Shown here: in pieces, positions 16,526-23,965 of the stretch
How positions within the stretch are numbered: position 1 is the first letter of the stretch
Layout: each line of letters begins with the position of its first letter
DNA from: Akkermansia muciniphila
GTDB lineage: Bacteria; Verrucomicrobiota; Verrucomicrobiia; Limisphaerales; UBA11320
NCBI GenBank assembly: GCA_945861575.1
Contig: CAMAVD010000026.1
Span: 1 to 33,300 of the forward strand
Direction: 5' to 3'
Length of the DNA: 33,300 nt
The notes under the pieces: model-generated
Database searches by the model: none
Seen by the model: the letters and a program-made list of their open reading frames with translations, nothing else
Told to the model about the DNA's origin: nothing
Made by a program: the position numbers and the translations under genes

Positions 16526-16936
16526 CTATTCGGCGAGCGCGGCCTCGGCCTGCGACTGACGGACGTGTGTCTCCCAATCCGTCCGCATCTGGGCAAGCGC
16601 CTCAGGGCTCAGCTTGGAAATATCCTCCCCAAGCTGATACGCCAGCTCAGCATCATTGGCCATCTCAGCCCTGACGGCATCGAGAGGGGCTGCCACCGCA
16701 GTCGGAGCGGCCGGAATGGTCGCAACGGAGGGCTGCACGTATTTCAACTGAACGTCAACGTCCGCGACCGAGCTAGCCTCAGGAGCCGATTCGATTTCGT
16801 TCGCGGCGATTCCCACGGCCGGTGGAACTGCAGGACCGTTTCTCATTACCGATTGGCTAATGGTAACCAGAACAGCTGTGGTTAGGAGGAGCAGTGTGAC
16901 TCGCGTCGTGGTAGGTGCTGTCGATTTCATAGACAT
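16526..16936 (-). CDS. Small exported protein of unknown function
   Basis: This 136-residue protein has a basic N-terminus and one hydrophobic segment ('VTLLLLTTAVLVTISQSVM', ~13-31), so it is exported or anchored once in the membrane. An Ala/Pro/Val-rich linker (~35-85) is followed by a short charged helix-forming tail ('AELAYQLGEDISKLSPEALAQMRTDWETHVRQ'). I recognise no family. It starts 47 bases after the large secreted protein gene and ends at the shared terminator, so it is probably the last gene of that transcript. Two ATGs are possible, at 16934-16936 and 16928-16930. Confidence 0.65.
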   Translation of the reverse strand: MSMKSTAPTTTRVTLLLLTTAVLVTISQSVMRNGPAVPPAVGIAANEIESAPEASSVADVDVQLKYVQPSVATIPAAPTAVAAPLDAVRAEMANDAELAYQLGEDISKLSPEALAQMRTDWETHVRQSQAEAALAE

Positions 16937-16983
16937 ATCAAGAGGGGAGGATTTCAGTGTTCAGAGCTGCACGCTAACTCTGT

Positions 16984-18795
16984 TCAGAGCTTCAAGACCG
17001 TGGCGCTCAGGTCGAGTTTGTCCATGGGCAAACTTAGCTTCGGGTTCACGATTGGGTCGATGGGCTCCAGGATTGGATTGATCGGAATCAGCGGGTCGAT
17101 GGGCCCCAGGATGAGGTCATCCTTAGGGCACTCGGTGCTGCCTTCGCCACGTCCAAGCAGGATGGTCAGATTGCTGAAGTCCTGAACACTGGTGAAGAGG
17201 TATCCGTATCCGTTCTGAACTCGGCTGTTCGCGCTAAGGATGAAGCTGTAGGCGCACGACTTGCTCGCGCGCCAGTCTTGGCTGCCCAAGGGAACCGTTA
17301 GGCCGGTCACTCCATTCCACTTCTTGGCTCCATCCGCGTTGATATGGTTCACGAAGAACGGAACACCCATGTTGACGCCGCCATCCGTGTAGGTGTCGCT
17401 GTAAATCGTCCCCGTGGTCTTGCCGTGACCATAAGTACCGAAGAGCCAGAAGCCGCCAAGTGCCCCGCTCGGATCATTCACTGTGATATCGAAGCTGAAC
17501 CCGCGAGGAGCCGATCCCTGGGTGACAATACCACACTCGCAGATCTCGCTGTTGTTATACTTGATGTTGTCGATGTGGACGACCGGGGCGGTGTTCACAA
17601 TTTTGAGGGTGAGCAGGTTGCCTGCGGGGCTGGGCAGGACAACTCCACCCGCATTCAGAAGTTCCAAGCGAAGGCGATAGGTGCCATCGGCGAACTTGGA
17701 GCTGTCCCAACCGAGGATCTGATTCGGATTGTACCAAAGCTCGAACGCGCTCGGCACACCGTAGGAGTCAGCTGAATCGGGTCCAACGGCCTGAACAACC
17801 CACTTGGTGCCATCCCAGCGATAGTTGCTCCAGGTCTGACGCAAGGGAGAGAAGGCTCCACCATCCTTGGAATAGAGAACGCGATAGCGGGTTGCTCCAA
17901 GTGAGTAGCGCAAAGTACTCCAACGCCCGAACACGCGCAGATCCCCACCGAAGGGAGCGTTGGTCGCGTAGTAATAGCCTGGCTGATTGATATTCGCATA
18001 GCCGTCCGCACCAATAAAGGTGGTCGGCACAAGTCCAACTCCCATGAAGAGGGGGCCGCCGCCGCCCGGATAAACCGGGGTCGTTGCGATGGCTAGGTTG
18101 AAGAGATTCGACATGTCCGGCAGCAGCTGGTTTTGGGGCTGATGAACGTTGAACGCCGGAACCTCCGAATGGGTGGTGACATTGAACCGAACGCGCGGGT
18201 TTAGGAACGGGAAGAAATGCCAGAGACTGGGATGCATCCCCAGCTCGTTCAGATCCAGGCGCATCTCCCAAAAGCGATGTGGCACCCCCGAGTTGAGGGT
18301 CGGACCAAATCCAATTTTGCCAATCGAATCAGGATCGGTGTTCTGACAGCCAGTCGAGGAGTTCGGCCCTAGTCGGTAGGATTTCACGAAGGCCCGCCCG
18401 TCGTTGCAACCGCTATAGTCCAGATCCACATTCGGCGTGACCGCGTGGTTTAGGTCGATGTCGAAGGCGAGGCGGAACCAGTCACCCGTGTTCGGGCTCC
18501 CCGCCGCCAGGACGTTGTTGCCCGTATCGGCTGTGACGTCCACCAGAACGTAGAGATAGTGGGCATTGTTCATGGTCATGAGACGCCCCTTCGCCAGAGG
18601 GGTGGATTGTGCGGAGGACCATTCGCCGGGACTGACCACGCCATCGATCGTCGGAGTGGAAACGGCCCAGCGACGCATGACAGGAACATCGGCTTGGGCG
18701 GTTTGGACGAGGGAAGTCAGTGCACCGACGAGGGAGGCAGCCATCAGCGCGCTCTTCGGCCAGCGACTGTTCAAAAGTGTTTTCAAGCTCTTCAT
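16984..18795 (-). CDS. Large secreted protein with a CBM9/DOMON-like N-terminal domain
   Basis: This 603-residue protein has a signal peptide ending near 'QTAQADV' (residue ~36). Next comes a domain opening 'PTIDGVVSPGEWSSAQ' and continuing 'MNNAHYLYVLVDVTADTGNN...GDWFRLAFDIDLN', the pattern of CBM9-like or DOMON-like carbohydrate-binding modules. The rest is beta-rich with scattered cysteines ('SEICECGIV', 'STECPKDD') that may form disulfides outside the cytoplasm. The C-terminus has a Pro-Ile-Asp-rich degenerate repeat ('GPIDPLIPINPILEPIDPIVNPK') of unknown role. No catalytic domain is recognised; binding of a surface or external glycan is inferred from the N-terminal domain only. Confidence 0.72.
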   Translation of the reverse strand: MKSLKTLLNSRWPKSALMAASLVGALTSLVQTAQADVPVMRRWAVSTPTIDGVVSPGEWSSAQSTPLAKGRLMTMNNAHYLYVLVDVTADTGNNVLAAGSPNTGDWFRLAFDIDLNHAVTPNVDLDYSGCNDGRAFVKSYRLGPNSSTGCQNTDPDSIGKIGFGPTLNSGVPHRFWEMRLDLNELGMHPSLWHFFPFLNPRVRFNVTTHSEVPAFNVHQPQNQLLPDMSNLFNLAIATTPVYPGGGGPLFMGVGLVPTTFIGADGYANINQPGYYYATNAPFGGDLRVFGRWSTLRYSLGATRYRVLYSKDGGAFSPLRQTWSNYRWDGTKWVVQAVGPDSADSYGVPSAFELWYNPNQILGWDSSKFADGTYRLRLELLNAGGVVLPSPAGNLLTLKIVNTAPVVHIDNIKYNNSEICECGIVTQGSAPRGFSFDITVNDPSGALGGFWLFGTYGHGKTTGTIYSDTYTDGGVNMGVPFFVNHINADGAKKWNGVTGLTVPLGSQDWRASKSCAYSFILSANSRVQNGYGYLFTSVQDFSNLTILLGRGEGSTECPKDDLILGPIDPLIPINPILEPIDPIVNPKLSLPMDKLDLSATVLKL

Positions 18796-18907
18796 ATCAG
18801 TTTAGCAATTCGCCGGAGGTAAGTGGAACAACCTGCCTTCGACTGCTAATAGATACGGACCTGAAAGGGAGCTTCTTTCACTCCACAGAAAAAAACGGGC
18901 GGGAGGG

Positions 18908-20035
18908 TCAGATTTCGAGCAACTTTTCGAAACGGGTCAGATTTCGGGCTCCACGCTTGGTGATCAGGGCTACATCCTCCAATCGGACACCACCAATGCC
19001 CGGATAGTAGAGCCCGGGCTCTATCGTCACCACATTGCCCTCCCGAAGCCTGTCTTTGGATTCCCAGCCTATCCGAAGACGTTCATGAATCTCCAATCCC
19101 AACCCATGCCCGGTGCCGTGGAAAAAGCCCTGCATGCGCCCGCCCTGACGAGAGGTGCGGTATCCGGAGGTCTCAAAATGTCTATGGACCCGCCCATGGA
19201 TAGAGGCTGCGTTTGCCCCGACGGACAAGAGTGAGAATGCGAGGTCCTGGGCCTCCTCCACCGTACGGTAGATCTGACGGACAGCCTCACTGGCGCGCCC
19301 CTTGACCACCGTGCGTGTGATATCGCCGAAATACCCGGTCCTCTGGGAACGGGGAAAGACGTCGACAATAATGGGCTCTCCAGATTTCAAAACCCCCGTC
19401 CCGCGCTCATGGGGATCCGAGGCCTGTGCGCCGCCCGCAACAATGATGTGGGCCGCCACTCCCCCCGCCTGGAATACCGCTGTGGCCACAATCCCCTGCA
19501 GTCGCTCGGACGTCAGGGGAGCATTTCGATACACCAGTCGAGAACCCCTTCCCACCCTCGAGTTGCGCAGAGCCTGAATGGCCTCGGCAAGCCCAACTTC
19601 AGCCATCGTAAGAGCGGCACTGATCTTTTTTACTTCGTCGGCTTGCTTGATCTCCCGCTCGGCAAAAAACTCTCCTTTTCTAACCTTGATCCTTACCCCG
19701 AGATCCTCGAGCCTGCGGGCAAGCCCCAAAGCGAAGGTATCCGGCACCACCACCTTACGCACACCCTCACGCCGCAGAAGATAGGCGATACACTGCGCTG
19801 TATCCGGCTGGCGATGCCCCTCCTTAATCAACCGCCTCTGAATGTCGCTCCGGGAGATGACTCGGCAAGAGGTCGCTTCCCGCCGTGCCCGGTCCACCTC
19901 AAGATCACTCATCATGACCAGTCGCTTGCGACCGATCTGCAAAAACACAAAAGGATCTGGGACGAACATGCCAGCGGCGTAAAGCATGTTGGCGTCGCGC
20001 TCAGAATCCGCCACGATCAGCAGGTTGTCGCTCAT
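18908..20035 (-). CDS. M24 family Xaa-Pro peptidase
   Basis: This 375-residue protein has a creatinase-like N-terminal domain (~1-135) and a pita-bread catalytic domain (~136-375). All five metal ligands are in place: Asp225 and Asp238 ('VDVFPRSQRTGYFGDIT'), His310 ('FFHGTGHGLGLEIHE'), Glu339 ('TIEPGLYYPG') and Glu353 ('VRLEDVALIT'). It should cut Xaa-Pro bonds in peptides in the cytoplasm with two divalent metal ions. PepQ, PepP and other M24B members cannot be separated by eye. The gene diverges from the YdjY-domain gene with only 21 bases between starts. Confidence 0.92.
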   Translation of the reverse strand: MSDNLLIVADSERDANMLYAAGMFVPDPFVFLQIGRKRLVMMSDLEVDRARREATSCRVISRSDIQRRLIKEGHRQPDTAQCIAYLLRREGVRKVVVPDTFALGLARRLEDLGVRIKVRKGEFFAEREIKQADEVKKISAALTMAEVGLAEAIQALRNSRVGRGSRLVYRNAPLTSERLQGIVATAVFQAGGVAAHIIVAGGAQASDPHERGTGVLKSGEPIIVDVFPRSQRTGYFGDITRTVVKGRASEAVRQIYRTVEEAQDLAFSLLSVGANAASIHGRVHRHFETSGYRTSRQGGRMQGFFHGTGHGLGLEIHERLRIGWESKDRLREGNVVTIEPGLYYPGIGGVRLEDVALITKRGARNLTRFEKLLEI

Positions 20036-20056
20036 GAGTGATTCGAAGACAAAACG

Positions 20057-20788
20057 ATGTCAAAAAACTCTACTTTGGAAATGAAAATCTTCGCCTTGCT
20101 TCTGATCCTGCTCCTAGTCGGCTGGCAGCCCCGCCTCTGCTTGGCGGGGCAGGCCAGTCCAGAAGGGGTCATCCGCCTCGGGCCTAGACTCTACCGTCTC
20201 GGAACTCTCCAAATTGACACTCACCGGTCGACACTCTCATTTCCAGCGACGGTGAACCTGGCGGACTCGATGATCGAGTACGCCCTGGTAAGCACTCAGG
20301 GAAAAACCCACGAGAGCCTACTCAAGACCGAAGTAGCGCCACGAGACATCCACGTGGCCTGCCTGCTGCTAGGGGTCAAGCCTAGCCCAGACCGAGGAAA
20401 ACCCGGCCGCACCCTACGGACGGAAGCTGGAAGCGAGCTGGACATCGAGGTCGTTCGGATATCCCTAGGGGGTAACCAAACCAACCGACTCGAGGACTGG
20501 GTGCAGCTCGCTGGCAAGGATCCACACGCCACAAATGCTCCCTTTCGCTTAGGTGCCTGGGCCTACACCGGATCCATCATGCATTCCGGTCACTTCATCG
20601 CTCAGGAGGAAGGGTCCATCATCTCTCTCATCCGGGACCCCGCCGCGCTCATCAATAATCCAGGTCCCGACCGAGACAATGATGAGATTCATCGTACCGC
20701 CTCCGAGAAACTCCCACCTGTCGGAACCCCTGTCACCGTTCGCTTTATCTTCAAATCACGCCGATCCGACGCACATACCACTCCGTGA
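20057..20788 (+). CDS. Exported YdjY-domain protein
   Basis: This 243-residue protein has an N-terminal hydrophobic signal ('IFALLLILLLVGWQ...LCLAG'). The middle carries the YdjY pattern: 'LSFPATVNLADSMIEYALVSTQGKTHESLLKTEV', then 'DIHVACLLLGVKP'. In PVC bacteria such domains occur in secreted proteins, sometimes with cytochromes or ferredoxins; their function is not known. Two starts are possible: ATG 20057 and ATG 20081, the latter directly before the hydrophobic core. Its last 38 bases overlap the 3' end of the convergent prepilin peptidase gene, so no terminator separates them. Confidence 0.8.
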   Translation: MSKNSTLEMKIFALLLILLLVGWQPRLCLAGQASPEGVIRLGPRLYRLGTLQIDTHRSTLSFPATVNLADSMIEYALVSTQGKTHESLLKTEVAPRDIHVACLLLGVKPSPDRGKPGRTLRTEAGSELDIEVVRISLGGNQTNRLEDWVQLAGKDPHATNAPFRLGAWAYTGSIMHSGHFIAQEEGSIISLIRDPAALINNPGPDRDNDEIHRTASEKLPPVGTPVTVRFIFKSRRSDAHTTP

Positions 20789-21899
20789 GCGGACGTCCGC
20801 AGAAAACCCAGAGGAGCGCTGCCACAGCTATGTAGGGCCCATAGGGCAGTTTCGCGGACCATTCGCGTTTCCCCATCAGGATCAGGCTGATTCCAAAAAA
20901 GGCACCGATCACTGCGCTGGCCATCAGCGAGAACACCGCACCCTGCCACCCAATAAACGCTCCGATGGCTCCCAGAAACTTCACATCTCCAAAGCCCATG
21001 GCTTCACGTGGAATCAGGATACGGTCCGTGGTCGCCACCATGTTTGGAACCTTTTCGGGATCGAAGTGATCCTCACCAATATCCAAGCGTAAGGTGGACA
21101 AACGCACCGGCACGTCCGCCCAGGTGCGCCCCAGCGCTTCTACCCGCGAAGCCTGCAATTCGATGCGGTCGGTCGGTCGGTAGAAAATTTCCTCGAAGGG
21201 AGTCTCCTCTCCTTCAATCACGACTCCCGTCTCGCGAAACTCCACGCGTGTCGGTTTGCCGAAACGAATCTTCTGCTTTCCAAAGGCAAGCTTCCCAAAA
21301 CGAAGAACCGCATAGGTGATACCCGCACCCACGCCCGCACCCAGTGCGCTGAGCGCCAGCGCAAGCGCAGGTTGCGTTTGGTGGTGCAACGAGGGGATCA
21401 GACCGGAGGCCACCAACCCGGCAACGATACCACCCAAGGTGATCTCGTCGGGGATGATGTAGTGCTCAAAGTCGATGAACGTGGCCACGATCAGCCCCGA
21501 GAAAAGAAGCGCCATCGCCAACGCCACCCCAGCTGACTCCGCCCCCGAGTGAACCCATCCCCCGAGGAAGAGCAGACCCGTTAGCAGCTCCACCAGAACG
21601 TAGCGGGGAGAGATGGGTGCCTTGCAGTTGGCGCAACGACCCCTCAGCCAAAGCCAGGTGAACAGAGGAACATTTAAGTACCAAGGTATGCTGTAGCGGC
21701 AATGCGGACAATGCGACGGGGGCGAGACCAGGCTCTGCCCGAGCGGCATGCGATGGATGCAGACATTCAAGAAACTGCCCACGATGCATCCGAACACAAA
21801 GAAGACGACCGACCAGAACCCGAAGGGGACCTCCGCCCACAGCTCACCATCCAGCATGTCGGCAAATAAGCCAATTAATAGCAGCTTGGGTTCGCTCAT
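20751..21899 (-). CDS. pilD: Prepilin peptidase (A24 aspartic protease/methylase) with a large insert
   Basis: The enzyme cleaves and N-methylates prepilins at the inner membrane. From the ATG at 21897-21899 (AAAGGAGG three bases upstream) it has 382 residues. The methylase-type N-terminal part carries two CxxC pairs (Cys64/67 'CPHC' and Cys89/92 'CANC'). The catalytic aspartates are Asp143 ('FIDFEHYIIPDE') and Asp305 ('GFGDVKFLG'). Between them lies an extra, mostly hydrophilic stretch of ~95 residues (~205-298), absent from proteobacterial PilD. The ATG overlaps the aroE stop as ATGA, so expression is coupled to aroE. The pseudopilin at 13029-13829 is a plausible substrate. Confidence 0.92.
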   Translation of the reverse strand: MSEPKLLLIGLFADMLDGELWAEVPFGFWSVVFFVFGCIVGSFLNVCIHRMPLGQSLVSPPSHCPHCRYSIPWYLNVPLFTWLWLRGRCANCKAPISPRYVLVELLTGLLFLGGWVHSGAESAGVALAMALLFSGLIVATFIDFEHYIIPDEITLGGIVAGLVASGLIPSLHHQTQPALALALSALGAGVGAGITYAVLRFGKLAFGKQKIRFGKPTRVEFRETGVVIEGEETPFEEIFYRPTDRIELQASRVEALGRTWADVPVRLSTLRLDIGEDHFDPEKVPNMVATTDRILIPREAMGFGDVKFLGAIGAFIGWQGAVFSLMASAVIGAFFGISLILMGKREWSAKLPYGPYIAVAALLWVFCGRPLTEWYVRRIGVI

Positions 21900-22873
21900 A
21901 AGCCTCCTTTTTCGATTCGATCTCCGTAGATATGTTGCACCAGAGCCTGGCGCATCAGCGCGACGGGAGCCGGTCGACCCGTCCAAATCTCCAAGGCCCT
22001 TGCGCCTTGGTAAAGCAGCATTCCCAGGCCGTTGGCGACACGGCAGCCCGCAGACTTGGCCTGACCGAGGAACGGGGTCTGTGCCGGACGATAGACCATG
22101 TCGTAAGCGAAGGTCGCCCGATCAGGAGACCACCGCGCTGCATCGTAGGGCAAACCATCCTCAACCCGGAGCCCTAAGGACGTTGCATTCAAGGCCAGAT
22201 CTACCCGTCCGGGTGGGTAGCCAACTCGGACACGAACTTTGGGAAACCGCCTGATAACCTCGTCTGCAACCTCCGCAGCCCGAGACTGGGTGCGGTTCAC
22301 GAGAAATAGCTCATCCACTCCACAACTCGCCAGCTTGAGCGCAGCGACCCGCCCCGCCCCCCCCGCCCCGAGAACCATCACCTGAGCCCCTGCGGGATCG
22401 CAGATCAAATCCTCCCGAATGGAGCGGATCACCGCATCCGCGTCCGTATTGTATCCCCGAAGGCGCACGTGGGCAGGCATCCCTCCCTCAAAATCACGGA
22501 GGGGCCTCCAATCGCCGCCCTCGCCCTCCTGCCCCTCAAAAGCCACAGTATTCACAGCTCCCCACTCCTTCGCTGTTTCATCCAGCTCATCCATGAAGGG
22601 AACCGCGATCAGTTTATGAGGAACAGTCAGGTTCACCCCAACGAAGTGCATGGCTCGGCATCCTTCGAGAGCCTGCCGCAGGCGCTCAGGGGCCACATCA
22701 AATGCCAGATAACGCCAGTCTAGGCTGAGCGATGCCAGGGCAGCATTGTGCATCGCTGGGGATGCGGAATGACGAATGGGCCGACCAAAAACGGCACAAT
22801 ACCGAGTAGCGGCGGACAGGGGCTCTATTGCAGGCAACGGCACGGGGCGGTTTATAGAAGAACTGCCTGCCAT
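21896..22873 (-). CDS. aroE: Shikimate dehydrogenase
   Basis: The enzyme performs NADPH-dependent reduction of 3-dehydroshikimate to shikimate in aromatic amino acid synthesis. Substrate-site motifs are 'GRPIRHSASPAMHNAA' (30-45) and 'VNLTVPHK' with the catalytic Lys87. The cofactor domain has 'VMVLGAGGAGRVAALKLA' and 'LVNRTQSRAAEVA', and the C-terminal 'VANGLGMLLYQGARALEIWTG' is diagnostic. At 325 residues it is longer than E. coli AroE (272). The excess is a ~20-residue N-terminal extension and a loop at ~112-130 ('EGQEGEGGDWRPLRDFEGG'). The stop overlaps the start of the prepilin peptidase gene. Confidence 0.95.
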   Translation of the reverse strand: MAGSSSINRPVPLPAIEPLSAATRYCAVFGRPIRHSASPAMHNAALASLSLDWRYLAFDVAPERLRQALEGCRAMHFVGVNLTVPHKLIAVPFMDELDETAKEWGAVNTVAFEGQEGEGGDWRPLRDFEGGMPAHVRLRGYNTDADAVIRSIREDLICDPAGAQVMVLGAGGAGRVAALKLASCGVDELFLVNRTQSRAAEVADEVIRRFPKVRVRVGYPPGRVDLALNATSLGLRVEDGLPYDAARWSPDRATFAYDMVYRPAQTPFLGQAKSAGCRVANGLGMLLYQGARALEIWTGRPAPVALMRQALVQHIYGDRIEKGGL

Positions 22874-22922
22874 CAGGAAAGACGATAATCGGCAGGCTTT
22901 ACTCCACCCCCGCTGGATGCAG

Positions 22923-22951
22923 CGCCTCTCGCGCCCCAGGCGCGAGAGGCG
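22923..22951. terminator. Strong hairpin just after the flagellin stop, no T-run
   Basis: A perfect 11-bp stem (22923-22933 with 22941-22951) and a 7-base loop starts 10 bases past the flagellin stop on the minus strand. It is very GC-rich, but no U-tract follows on either strand, so it may act as a Rho-assisted terminator or a 3' RNA stabiliser. Confidence 0.55.
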
Positions 22952-22960
22952 TGTCCTCGA

Positions 22961-23764
22961 TCATGACAGCAGCCGGAGGACCGCCTGAGGGACCGAGTTG
23001 GCCTGTGCCAGCATGGCGGTTCCTGATTGCACGAGGATATTCGATTTGGCGTAAGCTGTGCTTTCCTCCGCCACGTCCACATCCTTGATCCGACTGTTGG
23101 CAGCGGTGAGATTGTCGCGCAACACGGAGAGCTGCTCCCCGGTGAACTGAAGTCGCGCCAGACTCGCTCCCGCAGTGGCACGATCCGAAGCCAGCTGACC
23201 GATCGCACTTTTCACAGCAGTGAGAGCCGAAACCGCGCCTCCAGATGTCGCCACCGAGGACGTTGCCAGTGCGGTGTAGGTCGCAGTTCCCAAACTGAGA
23301 GCCGACATGATGAAGGTGGCGCCCTCGCTGTCCACGGTCACGTTTAACGCCGTCGCACTGAACAAGCTCACCCCGTTGAAATCCTTACTCGCAACATTGG
23401 TAATATACGCCGATAGCGTGGCGAACTCGTTGTCGTAGAGCACCCGGTCACTATTGCTCTTGGTGACATCCTGAGCGAGGATCGAGAGCTCGCTCATACG
23501 GTCCAACGCCTTCGCCACCTTGCCCATGAACCCGTCCTGGGTTTGACTAAAGGAGATCGCATTACTGACATTACTTTTGGCCCCCTGTGTCCTACTAATC
23601 TGCGCATCAAAGCGCATGGAAACAGCCAGGCCTGCGGCATCGTCCTCGGGAGAAGTGATTTTCGAACCTGAAGAAAGTCTGGCCAGCGACTTGGCCAAGC
23701 TCATGGAGGATTCCGAGAGGAGACGGGCTCCGCGGAGGGCGGAGACATTGGTATTGATCACCAT
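22961..23764 (-). CDS. fliC: Flagellin, compact form
   Basis: This 267-residue protein is the flagellar filament subunit. The N-terminal D0/D1 helices begin 'MVINTNVSALRGARLL' and continue 'RLSSGSKITSPEDDAAGLAVSMRFDAQI'. The C-terminal D1/D0 ends 'TAMLAQANSVPQAVLRLLS'. The middle is only about 60 Ala/Thr/Ser-rich residues, so the exposed D2/D3 domains of larger flagellins are missing. The start has a good SD (AAGGA, 6 bases). A near-consensus sigma-28 promoter lies about 140 bases upstream, and the message would have a structured leader. No other flagellar gene is in the window. Confidence 0.95.
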   Translation of the reverse strand: MVINTNVSALRGARLLSESSMSLAKSLARLSSGSKITSPEDDAAGLAVSMRFDAQISRTQGAKSNVSNAISFSQTQDGFMGKVAKALDRMSELSILAQDVTKSNSDRVLYDNEFATLSAYITNVASKDFNGVSLFSATALNVTVDSEGATFIMSALSLGTATYTALATSSVATSGGAVSALTAVKSAIGQLASDRATAGASLARLQFTGEQLSVLRDNLTAANSRIKDVDVAEESTAYAKSNILVQSGTAMLAQANSVPQAVLRLLS

Positions 23765-23897
23765 AATACTTCCTTGTTGCTCCGTGTCGGAGCGTTGTGA
23801 GCGCGACGTCCTGTCGCGGGTGGATTTGGTTAGCGGGTCTCCACCCTATTCCCTGCCGGCTGGATACCTTGGGCGCCGGCGGCCATGTCATCAAGAC
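23765..23897 (-). promoter_or_regulatory. Structured 5' leader of the flagellin mRNA with possible CsrA sites
   Basis: Between the predicted start point and the ATG lie about 133 bases with three clean hairpins: GCCGGC (23875-23880) with GCCGGC (23855-23860); CGCGAC/GTCGCG (23802-23818) with loop AGGAC; and GCTCCG/CGGAGC (23779-23793) with loop ACA. The second hairpin displays GGA in its loop inside the context ACAGGACGU, and the SD (AAGGAAG) gives another GGA. This is the layout of CsrA-repressed leaders such as that of Bacillus hag. CsrA itself is not seen in the window. Confidence 0.4.
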
Positions 23898-23904
23898 GAC
23901 CGAT

Positions 23905-23931
23905 TAATCGGCAGATGCGGAAGGATCTTTA
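23905..23931 (-). promoter_or_regulatory. Sigma-28 (FliA) promoter of the flagellin gene
   Basis: On the minus strand, TAAA (23931-23928), exactly 15 bases, then GCCGATTA (23912-23905). The FliA consensus is TAAA-N15-GCCGATAA, so only one position of the core differs. It points at the flagellin gene, a standard class-3 target. Confidence 0.85.
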
Positions 23932-23945
23932 GATTCTTTTGCGGC

Positions 23946-23965
23946 CTATGAAATGTGCGGGCTAG
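23946..23965 (-). repeat. 20-bp dispersed repeat, copy 2
   Basis: The minus-strand sequence CTAGCCCGCACATTTCATAG forms the last codons and the stop of the hybrid kinase gene. It differs from copy 1 at one base. A weaker relative (CTAGCCCG then TTTCA) occurs on the plus strand at 28112-28128. Confidence 0.6.

Noticed and set aside
22923-22951. A classical intrinsic terminator for flagellin
   Set aside because: The stem is strong but no U-run follows on the minus strand. Listed as a hairpin with lowered confidence instead.
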